Of a DNA stretch of 64,000 nucleotides, positions 39,755 to 48,113 are shown in pieces; position 1 is the stretch's first letter, and each line of letters starts with the position of its first letter. The stretch is from JAYPEY01 sp964519245. GTDB taxonomy: Bacteria; Verrucomicrobiota; Verrucomicrobiia; Limisphaerales; JAYPEY01. The DNA lies in NCBI GenBank assembly GCA_964519245.1, contig CAZFLK010000002.1:47452-111451 (forward strand), written 5' to 3'. Position numbers and translations under genes: made by a program. Below the pieces are notes generated by a model. That model was given only the letters and a program-made list of their open reading frames with translations. It was not told the DNA's origin and searched no databases.

Positions 39755-40894
39755 ATGAAAAAGGATTTGTCCCCCGTTGTTGATTCCGCCGTCGACCCCG
39801 AATCCAAGTCGCTGAACCGCCGTTCGTTCCTGGGCGGCGCGGCCGCCGCTGCGGGAGCGTTGCTGAGCCCCCTGGGGGCGTCGGGACGCGATTGGTCTGG
39901 CAAGACGCCGGTGCGCTATCCGGATCCCGATGTCATCGTCCACGACAAGCGTTTCGGCAAATACAAGCTGGGCAACACGCCGATCCAGCGGATCCACACC
40001 GGCACGTTGTGGGCGGAAGGTCCGGCCTGGAATGGCGTGGGCAGATACCTGGTCTGGAGCGACATCCCGAACAACGTCCAACTGCGCTATCTGGAGGAGG
40101 ACGGGCATGTGACGACCTTTCGTCACCCGTCGGGCAACAGCAACGGCAATACCTTTGATTGGCAGGGGAGGCAGATCTCCTGCGAACATGGCCATCGTCG
40201 CGTCGTGCGATACGAGTATGACGGCGGCGTCACCGTGCTCGCCAGCGAGTTTGAAGGGAAACCCTTCAATGCCCCCAATGACGCGGTCGTTCACCCGAAT
40301 GGTGACATCTGGTTCACGGACCCCGGCTACGGCAGCATGATGAACTATGAGGGCAACAAGGGGCCGTTGCATCTCAAGGAGGCTGTCTATCGCATCGATC
40401 ACAAGACGCTCAAGGTTTCCAAGGTGACCGATGAGCTCGTCAAACCCAACGGCCTTTGTTTCTCCCCCGACTACAAGAAGCTCTACGTTGCCGACACCGG
40501 CGTCGACGCCCCGAAACCGACCTGGGTCTGGGATGTGGTCGATGGAAAGAAGCTGAGAAACGGCAAGGAGTTCAGTCGCATTGAAGTCGGATCAGAAGGC
40601 GTTCAGCGACTCCCGGGTTTCAAGGATCCGCGACCGGACAAACTGGTGGGCGGCGGCGACGGCATCCGCTGCGATGTCGACGGCAACCTCTGGTCCAGCG
40701 CCGGTTGGACGGGGCATGGGGTCGACGGCGTCTTCATCTACGCGCCGGATGGCGATCTCATCGGCCAGATCCTGCTGCCGGAGATCTGTTCCAACGTTTG
40801 CTTTGGGGGAACCAAGCGCAATCGACTGTTCATGACGGCCAGCCAGTCGGTCTATTCCGTCTACGTCGAGACGAAGGGCGCGCACATCTGTTGA
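39755..40894 (+). CDS. SMP-30/gluconolactonase/LRE-like beta-propeller protein, Tat-exported
   Basis: 379 residues. A Tat signal (NRRSFLGGAAAAAGALLSPL) leads into a six-bladed SMP-30 propeller with metal-ligand regions: Glu in LWAEGPAWNGVG, Asn/Asp in FNAPNDAVVHPNGDIWFTDP, and LVKPNGLCFSPDYKKLYVAD. Family members hydrolyse lactones such as gluconolactone using a divalent metal; the exact substrate here is unknown. It stands alone after the pair D terminator. The exported location fits sugar-lactone metabolism in the periplasm. Confidence 0.88.
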   Translation: MKKDLSPVVDSAVDPESKSLNRRSFLGGAAAAAGALLSPLGASGRDWSGKTPVRYPDPDVIVHDKRFGKYKLGNTPIQRIHTGTLWAEGPAWNGVGRYLVWSDIPNNVQLRYLEEDGHVTTFRHPSGNSNGNTFDWQGRQISCEHGHRRVVRYEYDGGVTVLASEFEGKPFNAPNDAVVHPNGDIWFTDPGYGSMMNYEGNKGPLHLKEAVYRIDHKTLKVSKVTDELVKPNGLCFSPDYKKLYVADTGVDAPKPTWVWDVVDGKKLRNGKEFSRIEVGSEGVQRLPGFKDPRPDKLVGGGDGIRCDVDGNLWSSAGWTGHGVDGVFIYAPDGDLIGQILLPEICSNVCFGGTKRNRLFMTASQSVYSVYVETKGAHIC

Positions 40895-41063
40895 CCGCGG
40901 CAGCCCGGGCTGCGGGGCGTGAGTGAGCGGGTGTTTGCCGAGATCGCCTTGCGCGGCGGATCCCACATCCCCCCGCATCAACCGATCGCCGCGGATTGCG
41001 AGGCCGCGGCGATTCCATTGGCATGGCTTTTACTGTTGCCTAACTTCCGTCGGAAGCGTTTTG

Positions 41064-42071
41064 ATGCGCGCTCGATTTTTTACTGCGACGACGATGACGA
41101 CTCCAAGAAATTTTGACATGGGATCTGCGGAGGCCTGGGATGCGAACCTTGATCCGGAGCGTGTCTTCTTCGATATGAACGGGGCGGCGCAGGCGGAGTT
41201 GAAGGGGTTTCTGGATGCGCAGACGGTGTTTGAGGGCATGACCGGCATCAAGCCGATTGAGTCGATCAGGGTGAGCCGCGGCGACGTTCCCGCGGTAGCT
41301 GAGGAGATGGACCGAATGCAGGAACAGATTGTCGGCGGGGTTCGGATGGCGGTGGTGAGGCCGGTTGCCGGCCTGACTTTTGAACAACAGATGGCCGTGC
41401 CTTGGGTGATGGGAAGCCTGTTCGGCGAGTTGCTGGAGCAGAATGAGAATGGCGACCGTGCCTACATCATCACGGATCGCGGCGGTCGGATGGAGGAGGG
41501 GGCGCGTTACTCGCAGACCCGCCAGGGCGGCTCCTTTCACACGGACGGCGTGAACCTCAAGTCGGGATATGATTGTTTCCTGCTCAGTTGCATCGCGCCG
41601 GCCGAGCAGGGCGGGGAGAGCATCCTGATCAATGGGTTTACGATCCTGCAGCGGTTGCAGGAGCGGCATCCCGAGGCGCTTGATGTGTTGGGGCGCGAAC
41701 TGGTCTGGGAGTACAAGGGCATCAAGAAGGATTTCTATCGTGAGCCGATTGTGAAGGTGGAGGAGGGGCGGCTCATCTGGCGCTACCTGCGCAACTACAT
41801 CGAGGAGGCTGCGGTCAAGACGGGTGAGGCCTTGAGCGAGGAGGCGGTCGACGCGATGGACAAGCTGGACGCCGTCATGGACGATCGGGACATCCAGTTC
41901 CGCTATTTCCTGAAGCCTGGCGAGACCGCCGTCATCAACGACCGCCAGATCTTCCATGGTCGCACGGAGTTTCGCGACGCCGATGGAGCTGTTGGGTTGG
42001 AGGAATATCTGGCGGGCGATCGCTCGCGTCCGCTCAAGCGAACCTGCAGCCGATTCTGGATCAATGATTGA
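41064..42071 (+). CDS. TauD/TfdA-like Fe(II)/2-oxoglutarate-dependent dioxygenase
   Basis: 335 residues from the ATG at 41064, which has GGAAG 7 bp upstream. ATGs at 41094 and 41118 would give slightly shorter proteins that keep the whole domain. The iron-binding HxD is in GGSFHTDGVNL and the distal His in NDRQIFHGRTEF, with the 2-oxoglutarate-binding Arg expected near RPLKRTCSRFW. It should hydroxylate a small molecule using O2 and 2-oxoglutarate. The last 8 bp overlap the start of a cytidylyltransferase-like gene, so the two act together; that could mean modification of a phospho- or phosphono-head group, which is inference. Confidence 0.83.
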   Translation: MRARFFTATTMTTPRNFDMGSAEAWDANLDPERVFFDMNGAAQAELKGFLDAQTVFEGMTGIKPIESIRVSRGDVPAVAEEMDRMQEQIVGGVRMAVVRPVAGLTFEQQMAVPWVMGSLFGELLEQNENGDRAYIITDRGGRMEEGARYSQTRQGGSFHTDGVNLKSGYDCFLLSCIAPAEQGGESILINGFTILQRLQERHPEALDVLGRELVWEYKGIKKDFYREPIVKVEEGRLIWRYLRNYIEEAAVKTGEALSEEAVDAMDKLDAVMDDRDIQFRYFLKPGETAVINDRQIFHGRTEFRDADGAVGLEEYLAGDRSRPLKRTCSRFWIND

Positions 42072-42837
42072 AGCCGCCATGCCCGCCGCCGATTACACCG
42101 CCATCATTCTGGCCGCCGGATTCGGCAGCCGCATCGCCGAGATCACCGAGGATCCCAAGATCCTGCTGCCGATTGATGGGCGCCCCATACTGCATCGCCA
42201 CCTCGCCATCTTCGAGGAGCTTGGCATCCGGAATGTCGTGATCGTGGCGGGCTATCGCAAGCGGCAGGTGATGGATGCGGCGCAACCGTTCGCGGACCGG
42301 TTGAACATCCGGTTCGTCGACAATGACGATTACACGCGCCTCGGCAATGGCTACTCCATGTACTTCGGAATTCAGGCGGCGGCAGGAGCGTCGTTGATCT
42401 TTGACGGGGATCTTGTCTACGCCCGGGACATTCTTGAGCGCTTTGTCAATGACGGGCATTCCAACGCCGTGCTCGTCGGTCCCGGAAGCCTGGGCGATAT
42501 CGAATGCGCCAAGACGCTCAAGGATGCCGACGGATTTGCCCGCATGACAGTGGACAAGCGCGCGGTGACGGAGGACGAATTGGCGCGCTACAAGTTTGCG
42601 GGCGAGGCGATCGGCGTCCTGAAGTTTGACGAGGAGCGGCGTCGCCGGTTGATTCAGGAGTGTGAGGCATTCTTTGCCGACGAGGGGAACCTGCTCAAGA
42701 ACTGGGAGCATATCATGAACCGCTTTCTTCCGGCCCACGATGTCTGGGCGCATGAGGAGGCGTCGGAAGCCTTTGTGGAGATCGACACGCCCGAGGATTA
42801 CGAGGAGGCCTGTCGCCAGTTCGGGCGGTCGGATTGA
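42064..42837 (+). CDS. LicC/PntC-like nucleotidyltransferase
   Basis: 257 residues. The N-terminus has the nucleotidyltransferase signature AIILAAGFGSRIAEITEDPK with the catalytic Lys in DPKILLPIDGRPIL, and the metal-binding Asp in LIFDGDLVYARD. The length and the C-terminal EIDTPEDYEEA fit phosphocholine cytidylyltransferase (LicC) or 2-aminoethylphosphonate cytidylyltransferase (PntC)-type enzymes rather than longer sugar-nucleotide synthases. Its ATG overlaps the dioxygenase stop (ATGATTGA), showing coupling. A sugar-1-phosphate substrate cannot be excluded. Confidence 0.8.
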   Translation: MIEAAMPAADYTAIILAAGFGSRIAEITEDPKILLPIDGRPILHRHLAIFEELGIRNVVIVAGYRKRQVMDAAQPFADRLNIRFVDNDDYTRLGNGYSMYFGIQAAAGASLIFDGDLVYARDILERFVNDGHSNAVLVGPGSLGDIECAKTLKDADGFARMTVDKRAVTEDELARYKFAGEAIGVLKFDEERRRRLIQECEAFFADEGNLLKNWEHIMNRFLPAHDVWAHEEASEAFVEIDTPEDYEEACRQFGRSD

Positions 42838-42849
42838 GGCCTGAGGAAC

Positions 42850-42877
42850 CTGTCCCCGTTGCCTGAGAAGGGGACGG
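42850..42877 (+). terminator. hairpin after the nucleotidyltransferase gene
   Basis: GTCCCC (42852-42857) pairs with GGGGAC (42870-42875) across a 12-nt loop, with partial extension on both sides (CC.../...GG). It lies 12 bp after the stop. There is no U-run, so termination is only likely, and the minus-strand gene at 42978 ends close by. Confidence 0.4.
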
Positions 42878-42977
42878 CCTTCGCATTGTCTGGGGCGGCG
42901 TGATTCAGCGCATTCGGCTCTGGGGCTGGCCGGTGGAGGCCGCGCGTTCGGATGATCGTTGACCGAGGAGTCCGATC

Positions 42978-43187
42978 CTATTTCGCGTCGGAGACGTCGT
43001 TGGTTGCGCCGCTCTGGCTCGGCGGCATTGCGGCCGGGGCGGGTTTCTTCCAGCGCGGGGTGATCTTCCCCCACTGGGCGTAGATGCCCACGGCCAGAAT
43101 CACGATGACCGCGGCTACCGGCAGCCCCAGGATCACATACATGGTCCTGCGCTGTGAGGGTGAGGCTGGCTGCGGTTGGTCGCTCAT
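42978..43187 (-). CDS. small single-pass membrane protein
   Basis: 69 residues, not recognised. A short polar N-terminus (MSDQPQPASPSQRRT) is followed by one strong membrane helix (about 17-38, MYVILGLPVAAVIVILAVGI) and a basic, proline-rich tail. The start at 43187 is chosen because the open frame upstream is not protein-like. It is divergent from the ICMT-like gene and convergent with the nucleotidyltransferase gene. Confidence 0.6.
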   Translation of the reverse strand: MSDQPQPASPSQRRTMYVILGLPVAAVIVILAVGIYAQWGKITPRWKKPAPAAMPPSQSGATNDVSDAK

Positions 43188-43320
43188 GGTCCGGCCCCAG
43201 ATAGAGAATCCCCTTTCCCCGAATGTCAAGTGGGCCCGGTTCGCGTCGAGCGGACAATGATGGGCGTAATTGGCTTTCAAGCCTGCTGGAAGACGGTCAG
43301 TCTGTCCCGTCGCCTTTCTG

Positions 43321-44448
43321 ATGAACGTCGCTGCAGCGAAGAACGATCATGGCGGGCCATCGGGTCCGCGACATGAGCGGAACTGGATGTTCGTGCACCT
43401 CGCCAATATGTCGTGGTGGGCGCTCATCTATCTGGGCAGCTATGCCGTGGCGGCGACTCTTGCGGGCGGCGCGGATCTGTTGCGCAACGCCGGGACGGCT
43501 GGTTTGGCGACGGGTATCGATTCCGTGCTGCAACTCTTCGCGGGCTGGTTGAAGTGGGCGCCGGCGGCGCTCGGGGCCTACGCCCTTCTTGGTTGGTTGC
43601 CTTCCCGGCGCGCGATCCTGTCGGGGGCGGGACTTCGCGCCTATCCCTGCTTTCTTGCTCTGGCGTTGCTGTTTCGGCGTTCGAGTTTCCGGCGTCTGCG
43701 GCCCGCGCGCGGGCTCTATTGGCGACACGCGCGCATCCGGGATCGGTGGCTGCTGTTGCTCATCAAGATTCACTTCCTGCCGATCGCGGTCGGTTCGCTG
43801 GTGAACACCGCGGTCAATATGACGCGCGTTATTCAACGGATTACGGCCGAACCATCAATGCTGCTCGTGCTGGGGTTCATCATCGTCGCGGTGCGCGTCA
43901 GCGTGGATCTGGTGGACGCGGTGGTTTCCTCGATCGCCTATTCGGTGGAATCTCGACGTTCGGGAGGAGCGGTCCGGGCCGTCGACAACAATTGGCTGGG
44001 GTGGGTGAGTTGCCTTGTCTGTTACCCGCCGGGTTGGCTGTTGACGTCGTCGCTGCTGGCCAAGCGGATCGAAGAGGAGGCGCAGATCTTCCCGATGGAA
44101 TCGACGCTGGCCTGGGTTTGCGCGGTCCTGGGCGTGAGTTGCTATGCGGTCTACGGCTTCAGCGCCGTCAATCTGGGACTGCGATATTCGAATCTCTCTT
44201 ACCGTGGGACGACGACCTGGGGGCTTTATCGCTGGGTGCGCCATCCGCAGTATGCCTCCAAGATCGGCGGATGGTTCTTTGAATGGCTGCCATTTTTTGC
44301 GGTGTTCTCGAATCTGCTGAGTTTTCTGGCCCTGGCGGGGATCTACCTGGTCCGAATCGCGACGGAGGAGCGGTTTCTCGGACGGTTCTCGGAGTATCGG
44401 GATTATTGCCGGCAGGTGAAGTGGCGCTGCATCCCGGGGATCTGGTGA
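43321..44448 (+). CDS. multi-pass membrane protein with C-terminal isoprenylcysteine/phospholipid methyltransferase (ICMT/PEMT)-like domain
   Basis: 375 residues (353 if the ATG at 43387 is used). There are about six or seven membrane helices, for example WWALIYLGSYAVAATLAGG, MLLVLGFIIVAVRVSVDLVD, and SNLLSFLALAGIYLVRIA. The C-terminal part has the signature of ICMT-like methyltransferases: RGTTTWGLYRWVRHPQYASK with RHPxY, followed by a Glu pair in VRIATEERFLGRFSEYRDYC. Such enzymes methylate a prenylated cysteine or a lipid head group using SAM. The N-terminal half is extra. It lies 3 kb from a prenyl-synthase operon, which may or may not be meaningful. Confidence 0.72.
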   Translation: MNVAAAKNDHGGPSGPRHERNWMFVHLANMSWWALIYLGSYAVAATLAGGADLLRNAGTAGLATGIDSVLQLFAGWLKWAPAALGAYALLGWLPSRRAILSGAGLRAYPCFLALALLFRRSSFRRLRPARGLYWRHARIRDRWLLLLIKIHFLPIAVGSLVNTAVNMTRVIQRITAEPSMLLVLGFIIVAVRVSVDLVDAVVSSIAYSVESRRSGGAVRAVDNNWLGWVSCLVCYPPGWLLTSSLLAKRIEEEAQIFPMESTLAWVCAVLGVSCYAVYGFSAVNLGLRYSNLSYRGTTTWGLYRWVRHPQYASKIGGWFFEWLPFFAVFSNLLSFLALAGIYLVRIATEERFLGRFSEYRDYCRQVKWRCIPGIW

Positions 44449-44532
44449 ATCTTTGGCGATCGGGTCGCGTCAGAACTGGGCGGCTTTCCTTGTTGAAGGC
44501 CCGTCGACGATCTGCAACGCTCTACCAAGACC

Positions 44533-45405
44533 ATGGAAGCGACGCTGTCAAAACCCGGGTCCGCCCCCTTCTCCGTTGGGGAGAGGCAGGCGTTGGTGAA
44601 GTTGCTCACCGACGAGGATCCCGCTGTCTACCGCGCCATCCGGGGCGAGATTGTGGCGCGCGGTGAATGGGCTGCGGAGTGGATGCGATCCTTTGCGCTT
44701 TGCGGGGACCCCTTGTTGCGCCGGCGTTCGCAGGAGATCGTCTGTCATTTCGACCGCCAGAAGGCCGACAGCGAGTTTCTGGAGTTCTGTCTGAAGAACG
44801 GGGAGGATCTTGATCTGGAGCAGGGTGTGTGGTTGCTGGCGCGGACGCGGCATCCGGGCGTCAACATCGAGGGCTACCGGGCTCTGCTCGACAGCTACGC
44901 CGGATCGCTTCTCGACATCATCGATTTTGGCGCGGAGCCGGAGGGAATGCTGGCGGATATCAATGAGTTCCTGTTTTCCCGGGAAGGCTTCCAGGGACGC
45001 TCTGCGGACCAGATTGGTCCGGCGGATTGTTATCTGAACCAGGTGGTGGACGATCGACTCGGCGATGATCTGAGCCTGGGGCTGATCTACCTCTTCGTTT
45101 GTCAGCGGCTTGGGTTGCCGGTGGCGGGGATCGGGATGCCGGGGCATTTCCTTTGTCGGTTCCAGACGCTGCGCGAAGAGATCTACATCGATGCCTACCA
45201 CAAGGGGCGGCTGTTGACGAAGAACGCCTGCATACGCTTCCTGCGGGAAACCGGGCGGCGTTACGACGAGCGTTTTCTGGCTCCGTCCAGTTCCCGGCAG
45301 GCGCTCCTGCGACTTTGTTCCAAACTGCATCAGGGCCATGTCAATCGGAACCAGATCAAGGAGCGCGACCGGGTTCAGCGTTACCTGATTGCCTTGTCGA
45401 AGTGA
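44533..45405 (+). CDS. SirB1 / transglutaminase-like family protein
   Basis: 290 residues. The C-terminal half matches the SirB1 (Transglut_core2) family: YLNQVVDDRLGDDLSLGLIY, then LPVAGIGMPGHFLCRF and EIYIDAYHKGRLLT. The Asn-Gln-Val-Val-Asp-Asp element and the GxPGHFL motif are the family hallmarks. The N-terminal ~110 residues are helical and HEAT-like (GEIVARGEWAAEWMRSFALC). The family function is not established; no transglutaminase Cys is visible at the usual place. It lies 84 bp after the ICMT-like gene on the same strand. Confidence 0.85.
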   Translation: MEATLSKPGSAPFSVGERQALVKLLTDEDPAVYRAIRGEIVARGEWAAEWMRSFALCGDPLLRRRSQEIVCHFDRQKADSEFLEFCLKNGEDLDLEQGVWLLARTRHPGVNIEGYRALLDSYAGSLLDIIDFGAEPEGMLADINEFLFSREGFQGRSADQIGPADCYLNQVVDDRLGDDLSLGLIYLFVCQRLGLPVAGIGMPGHFLCRFQTLREEIYIDAYHKGRLLTKNACIRFLRETGRRYDERFLAPSSSRQALLRLCSKLHQGHVNRNQIKERDRVQRYLIALSK

Positions 45406-45532
45406 ATCTGGTCCGGGGGGCGGCCATCTGGGGCCGGTCGATCCCGGGGGGCGGGGCAATGATTGGAGGCGCGCCTTTCTGCTGGCAAAGGGCTCGCGCA
45501 TCAGCCACTAATGAGCCCGCGCACTTCCAGAC

Positions 45533-47026
45533 ATGGATCACCTTCACCCCGCTGACTGGCTCATCATTCTTGGTTACCTGATTGCTGTCATCTGGTTTGG
45601 CGTCGGTGTTGGTCGGGGGCAGAAGACGACGCGCGACTATTTTCTCGGAAGCAAGAGCGTGCCCTGGTGGGGGGTGTCGCTTTCCATCGTCGCCACGGAA
45701 ACCAGCGCCTTCACCTTCATCGCCATTCCGGCGAGCGTTTACTTCACAAACCCCGAAACAGGCGCGCCGGGAAACCTGGCTTTCATCCAGGCTGTGATTG
45801 GGTTTGCGGTTGCGCGGATCCTGTTGGCGGTCTTCATGGTTCCGGCCTATCTTCGCGGGGAGATCTACTCTCCCTACCAATTGATCTCCAATGCGTTCGG
45901 GCACGGCGCGCGTCGAGCTGCGGCGGTGGTCTTTCTCATTGCCGGAACGTTGGCCGCGGGTGTGCGGGTCTATGTCACCGCCGTGCCCATCGAGCTGCTG
46001 CTCGGCATCGACACCATTTCCGCGATCCTGCTGTTTGTCATTTTGTCGCTCAGCTACACCTACGTGGGCGGCATCAAGGCGGTCGTCTGGACGGATGCGG
46101 CGCAGTTCTTCCTGCTGGTTGCCGGCGGGGTGTTCGCGTTGTTCTTCATCCCGTCCCTGATCGACGGCGGCTGGAATGCGGCGCTGACGGAAGCGGCGGA
46201 TAGCGGTCGGTTGGAATGGCTGAACACCCGTTTCTCCTGGTCCGGGCCGATCAACATCTGGATGGGCGTGATTGGCGGGGCCGTCCTTGGCATGGCGACC
46301 CATGGAGCCGACCAACTGATCGTTCAACGCGTGCTCACCTGCGGCTCCGTGAGGGACGGACGAAAGGCGTTGGTCTTGAGTTCGCTGATCATTCTTCCGC
46401 TGTTCCTCACCTTTTTGTTTGTGGGCGCCTGGCTGTGGGTCTACTACCAGCGCCATGACATGGCGATCGCCATGCCGGAGGCCAGTCGAGGTTTCAAGCA
46501 GCATATCTACGTCTTTCCCATCTTCATTCTCAGTGTCATCCCCACCGGTGTGAAGGGGTTGTTGATCGTGGGCATTCTGGCGGCGGCCATGAGCTCGGTC
46601 AGCTCCGCCCTATCTGCGCTCGCCTCGGTCAGCACGATGGATCTCTTCAAGAGCTGGGATCGAAGGGAACGGAGCGAGGCGGACTACCTTCGCTTCAGCA
46701 AGAGATCGACGCTGTTCTGGGCTGTCGTTCTGGTTCTGGTGGCCTATCTCACCCGGGAAGTTCAATCCGTGCTGGATACGGCGTTTGCCCTGCATGGCCT
46801 GACAACGGGAGCCATGCTGGGGGCCATGCTGCTCGCGCTGTGGTGGAAGCAGGGACGGTCGACGCCGGTGGTCGCCGGCATGGCGGTGTCGCTCCTGGTC
46901 ATGCTGGCCATCAAGCTGAAGACCGCCATCGCCTGGCCCTGGTACACCCTGATCGGCGCCTCGGCTGCCTGCCTTGTCGCATGGCTGCTGAATGGGTTCC
47001 AAAACGGTAAAACAAAGACAAATTAA
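45533..47026 (+). CDS. sodium:solute symporter (SSS family)
   Basis: 497 residues with about 13 membrane helices. SSS hallmarks include the N-terminal LIILGYLIAVIWFGVGVGRG, the tag TTRDYFLGSKSVPWWGVSLS, SIVATETSAFTFIAIPASVY, and the later ILAAAMSSVSSALSALASVS, whose Ser/Ala pattern is near the second sodium site. It should take up a small solute (sugar, amino acid or organic acid) with sodium; the substrate cannot be read from sequence. It ends before a strong hairpin with a T-run. Confidence 0.92.
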   Translation: MDHLHPADWLIILGYLIAVIWFGVGVGRGQKTTRDYFLGSKSVPWWGVSLSIVATETSAFTFIAIPASVYFTNPETGAPGNLAFIQAVIGFAVARILLAVFMVPAYLRGEIYSPYQLISNAFGHGARRAAAVVFLIAGTLAAGVRVYVTAVPIELLLGIDTISAILLFVILSLSYTYVGGIKAVVWTDAAQFFLLVAGGVFALFFIPSLIDGGWNAALTEAADSGRLEWLNTRFSWSGPINIWMGVIGGAVLGMATHGADQLIVQRVLTCGSVRDGRKALVLSSLIILPLFLTFLFVGAWLWVYYQRHDMAIAMPEASRGFKQHIYVFPIFILSVIPTGVKGLLIVGILAAAMSSVSSALSALASVSTMDLFKSWDRRERSEADYLRFSKRSTLFWAVVLVLVAYLTREVQSVLDTAFALHGLTTGAMLGAMLLALWWKQGRSTPVVAGMAVSLLVMLAIKLKTAIAWPWYTLIGASAACLVAWLLNGFQNGKTKTN

Positions 47027-47106
47027 TCGTTTTTGTCATCATTTCGGCGCCAAAAATTTTCCAATTTTCGGTGGACAGGGGTGGGTTGATATCGTATCCA
47101 TTTCCT

Positions 47107-47187
47107 TGGCCTGAGTAACGGTACGTTTCTTCAGCGGGGTCCCCCACCCCCACCTCCTTGGCGTCTGTTGCTCAGGCCACTTTTTTC
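47107..47187 (+). terminator. long-loop hairpin with T-run after the symporter gene
   Basis: TGGCCTGAGTAAC (47107-47119) pairs with GTTGCTCAGGCCA (47167-47179) with one mismatch, and CTTTTTTCTTC follows. The loop holds a second small stem (GGGGTCCCC). On the plus strand this has the form of an intrinsic terminator for the symporter transcript and separates it from the convergent toroid gene, whose stop is at 47189. Confidence 0.68.
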
Positions 47188-47188
47188 T

Positions 47189-48082
47189 TCAGAGGCTCAA
47201 ATGCCCCAGCGCCAGCAACGCGTAGAAGGTGTATTCGCAGTCCAGATCTTCCTCCAGCCAATTGCCGTAGAAGGAGCCGTCATTCGTCCAAAGCGTGTCC
47301 AGGTAATCGAGGCAGGCCTCTTTGACCGGAGTGAGCGGCGCGTCTATGGCGGCCAGGGCGTGCAGTGAGGTCGCTGTTGAGAGGAGGTCGGGAATGGGGG
47401 CGGTTGGCATGGCCCGGAAACCGCCTTGTTCGTGGGCCTGCCGCAGGAGCCATTCGCCCGCTTCAGGGCGGTTCTCGGCGGCCAGTTGTTTCAGGGTGAC
47501 GATGGCGGCGGCGGTGGCGTTGGTGGATCCGGCCGCCGTCCTGGCATTGACGTCATTTGTCCAGGCTCCATCCGAAGTCTCCAACGAATGCAACGAGCGG
47601 ATCAGGCCATCCGGGTCTGGCGCCTCGAGGCGTAGATCCTGGTGCGCATGCAGCGCAAGGAAGGCGCCGTAGGCGGTGCCGGTTCCGGCGGCGCGGTCCG
47701 GATTGAAGCCGCCGTCGGGACATTGAAACTCCCGGATGCGTTCCGAGAGACGCTGACGGGCGCTCAAGGGGAACGCATTCGGGTCCGGCATGGCGGACCA
47801 TCCGCGGGCCAAACAACCCAGATGCACGAAGTCCAATCCCTCGCCGTCTCCGAAACCCCGCAGGTAGGCCGCCAACCGTTCGTAGTCCGGCTCCGCACGG
47901 AGGGCGACCAGGGAGTCGATGGCGAAGACCGTGTAGTAAAGGTCCGTCTCACCGTTTCGGTCGGCGAAACCGCCATCCCGGTTCTGACGGCTGCGAACGA
48001 ACGACTCGACCAGGCCCGTGGATTCTCCAAGCAATTTGGGCGCGAGTCGCGCGACCTGCAGCATCTCGAGGCGAAGGCTCAT
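47189..48082 (-). CDS. alpha/alpha-toroid protein with prenyltransferase/squalene-cyclase-type repeats
   Basis: 297 residues. Repeats of the prenyltransferase beta-subunit/terpene cyclase kind are visible (RSRQNRDGGFADRNGETDLY, REFQCPDGGFNPDRAAGTGT, SLETSDGAWTNDVNARTAAG, TNDGSFYGNWLEEDLDCEYT). There is no DxDD acid motif of squalene cyclases. The usual Asp/Cys/His zinc ligands of protein prenyltransferases are not intact: PDLLSTATSL lacks the Cys, and LDCEYTFYAL has no His at the third position. It may therefore be a binding protein or an atypical enzyme. It lies 31 bp downstream of the DUF116-polyprenyl synthetase gene, which suggests it acts on that enzyme's product. Confidence 0.8.
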   Translation of the reverse strand: MSLRLEMLQVARLAPKLLGESTGLVESFVRSRQNRDGGFADRNGETDLYYTVFAIDSLVALRAEPDYERLAAYLRGFGDGEGLDFVHLGCLARGWSAMPDPNAFPLSARQRLSERIREFQCPDGGFNPDRAAGTGTAYGAFLALHAHQDLRLEAPDPDGLIRSLHSLETSDGAWTNDVNARTAAGSTNATAAAIVTLKQLAAENRPEAGEWLLRQAHEQGGFRAMPTAPIPDLLSTATSLHALAAIDAPLTPVKEACLDYLDTLWTNDGSFYGNWLEEDLDCEYTFYALLALGHLSL

Positions 48083-48113
48083 GGTGGGAGCGGGCCTTCG
48101 GGCGCGGCGTCCG

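Noticed and set aside
47189..48082. Call as squalene-hopene cyclase or canonical protein prenyltransferase
   Set aside because: No DxDD motif, and the Cys and His of the prenyltransferase zinc site are not in place; the protein is also too short for a cyclase.
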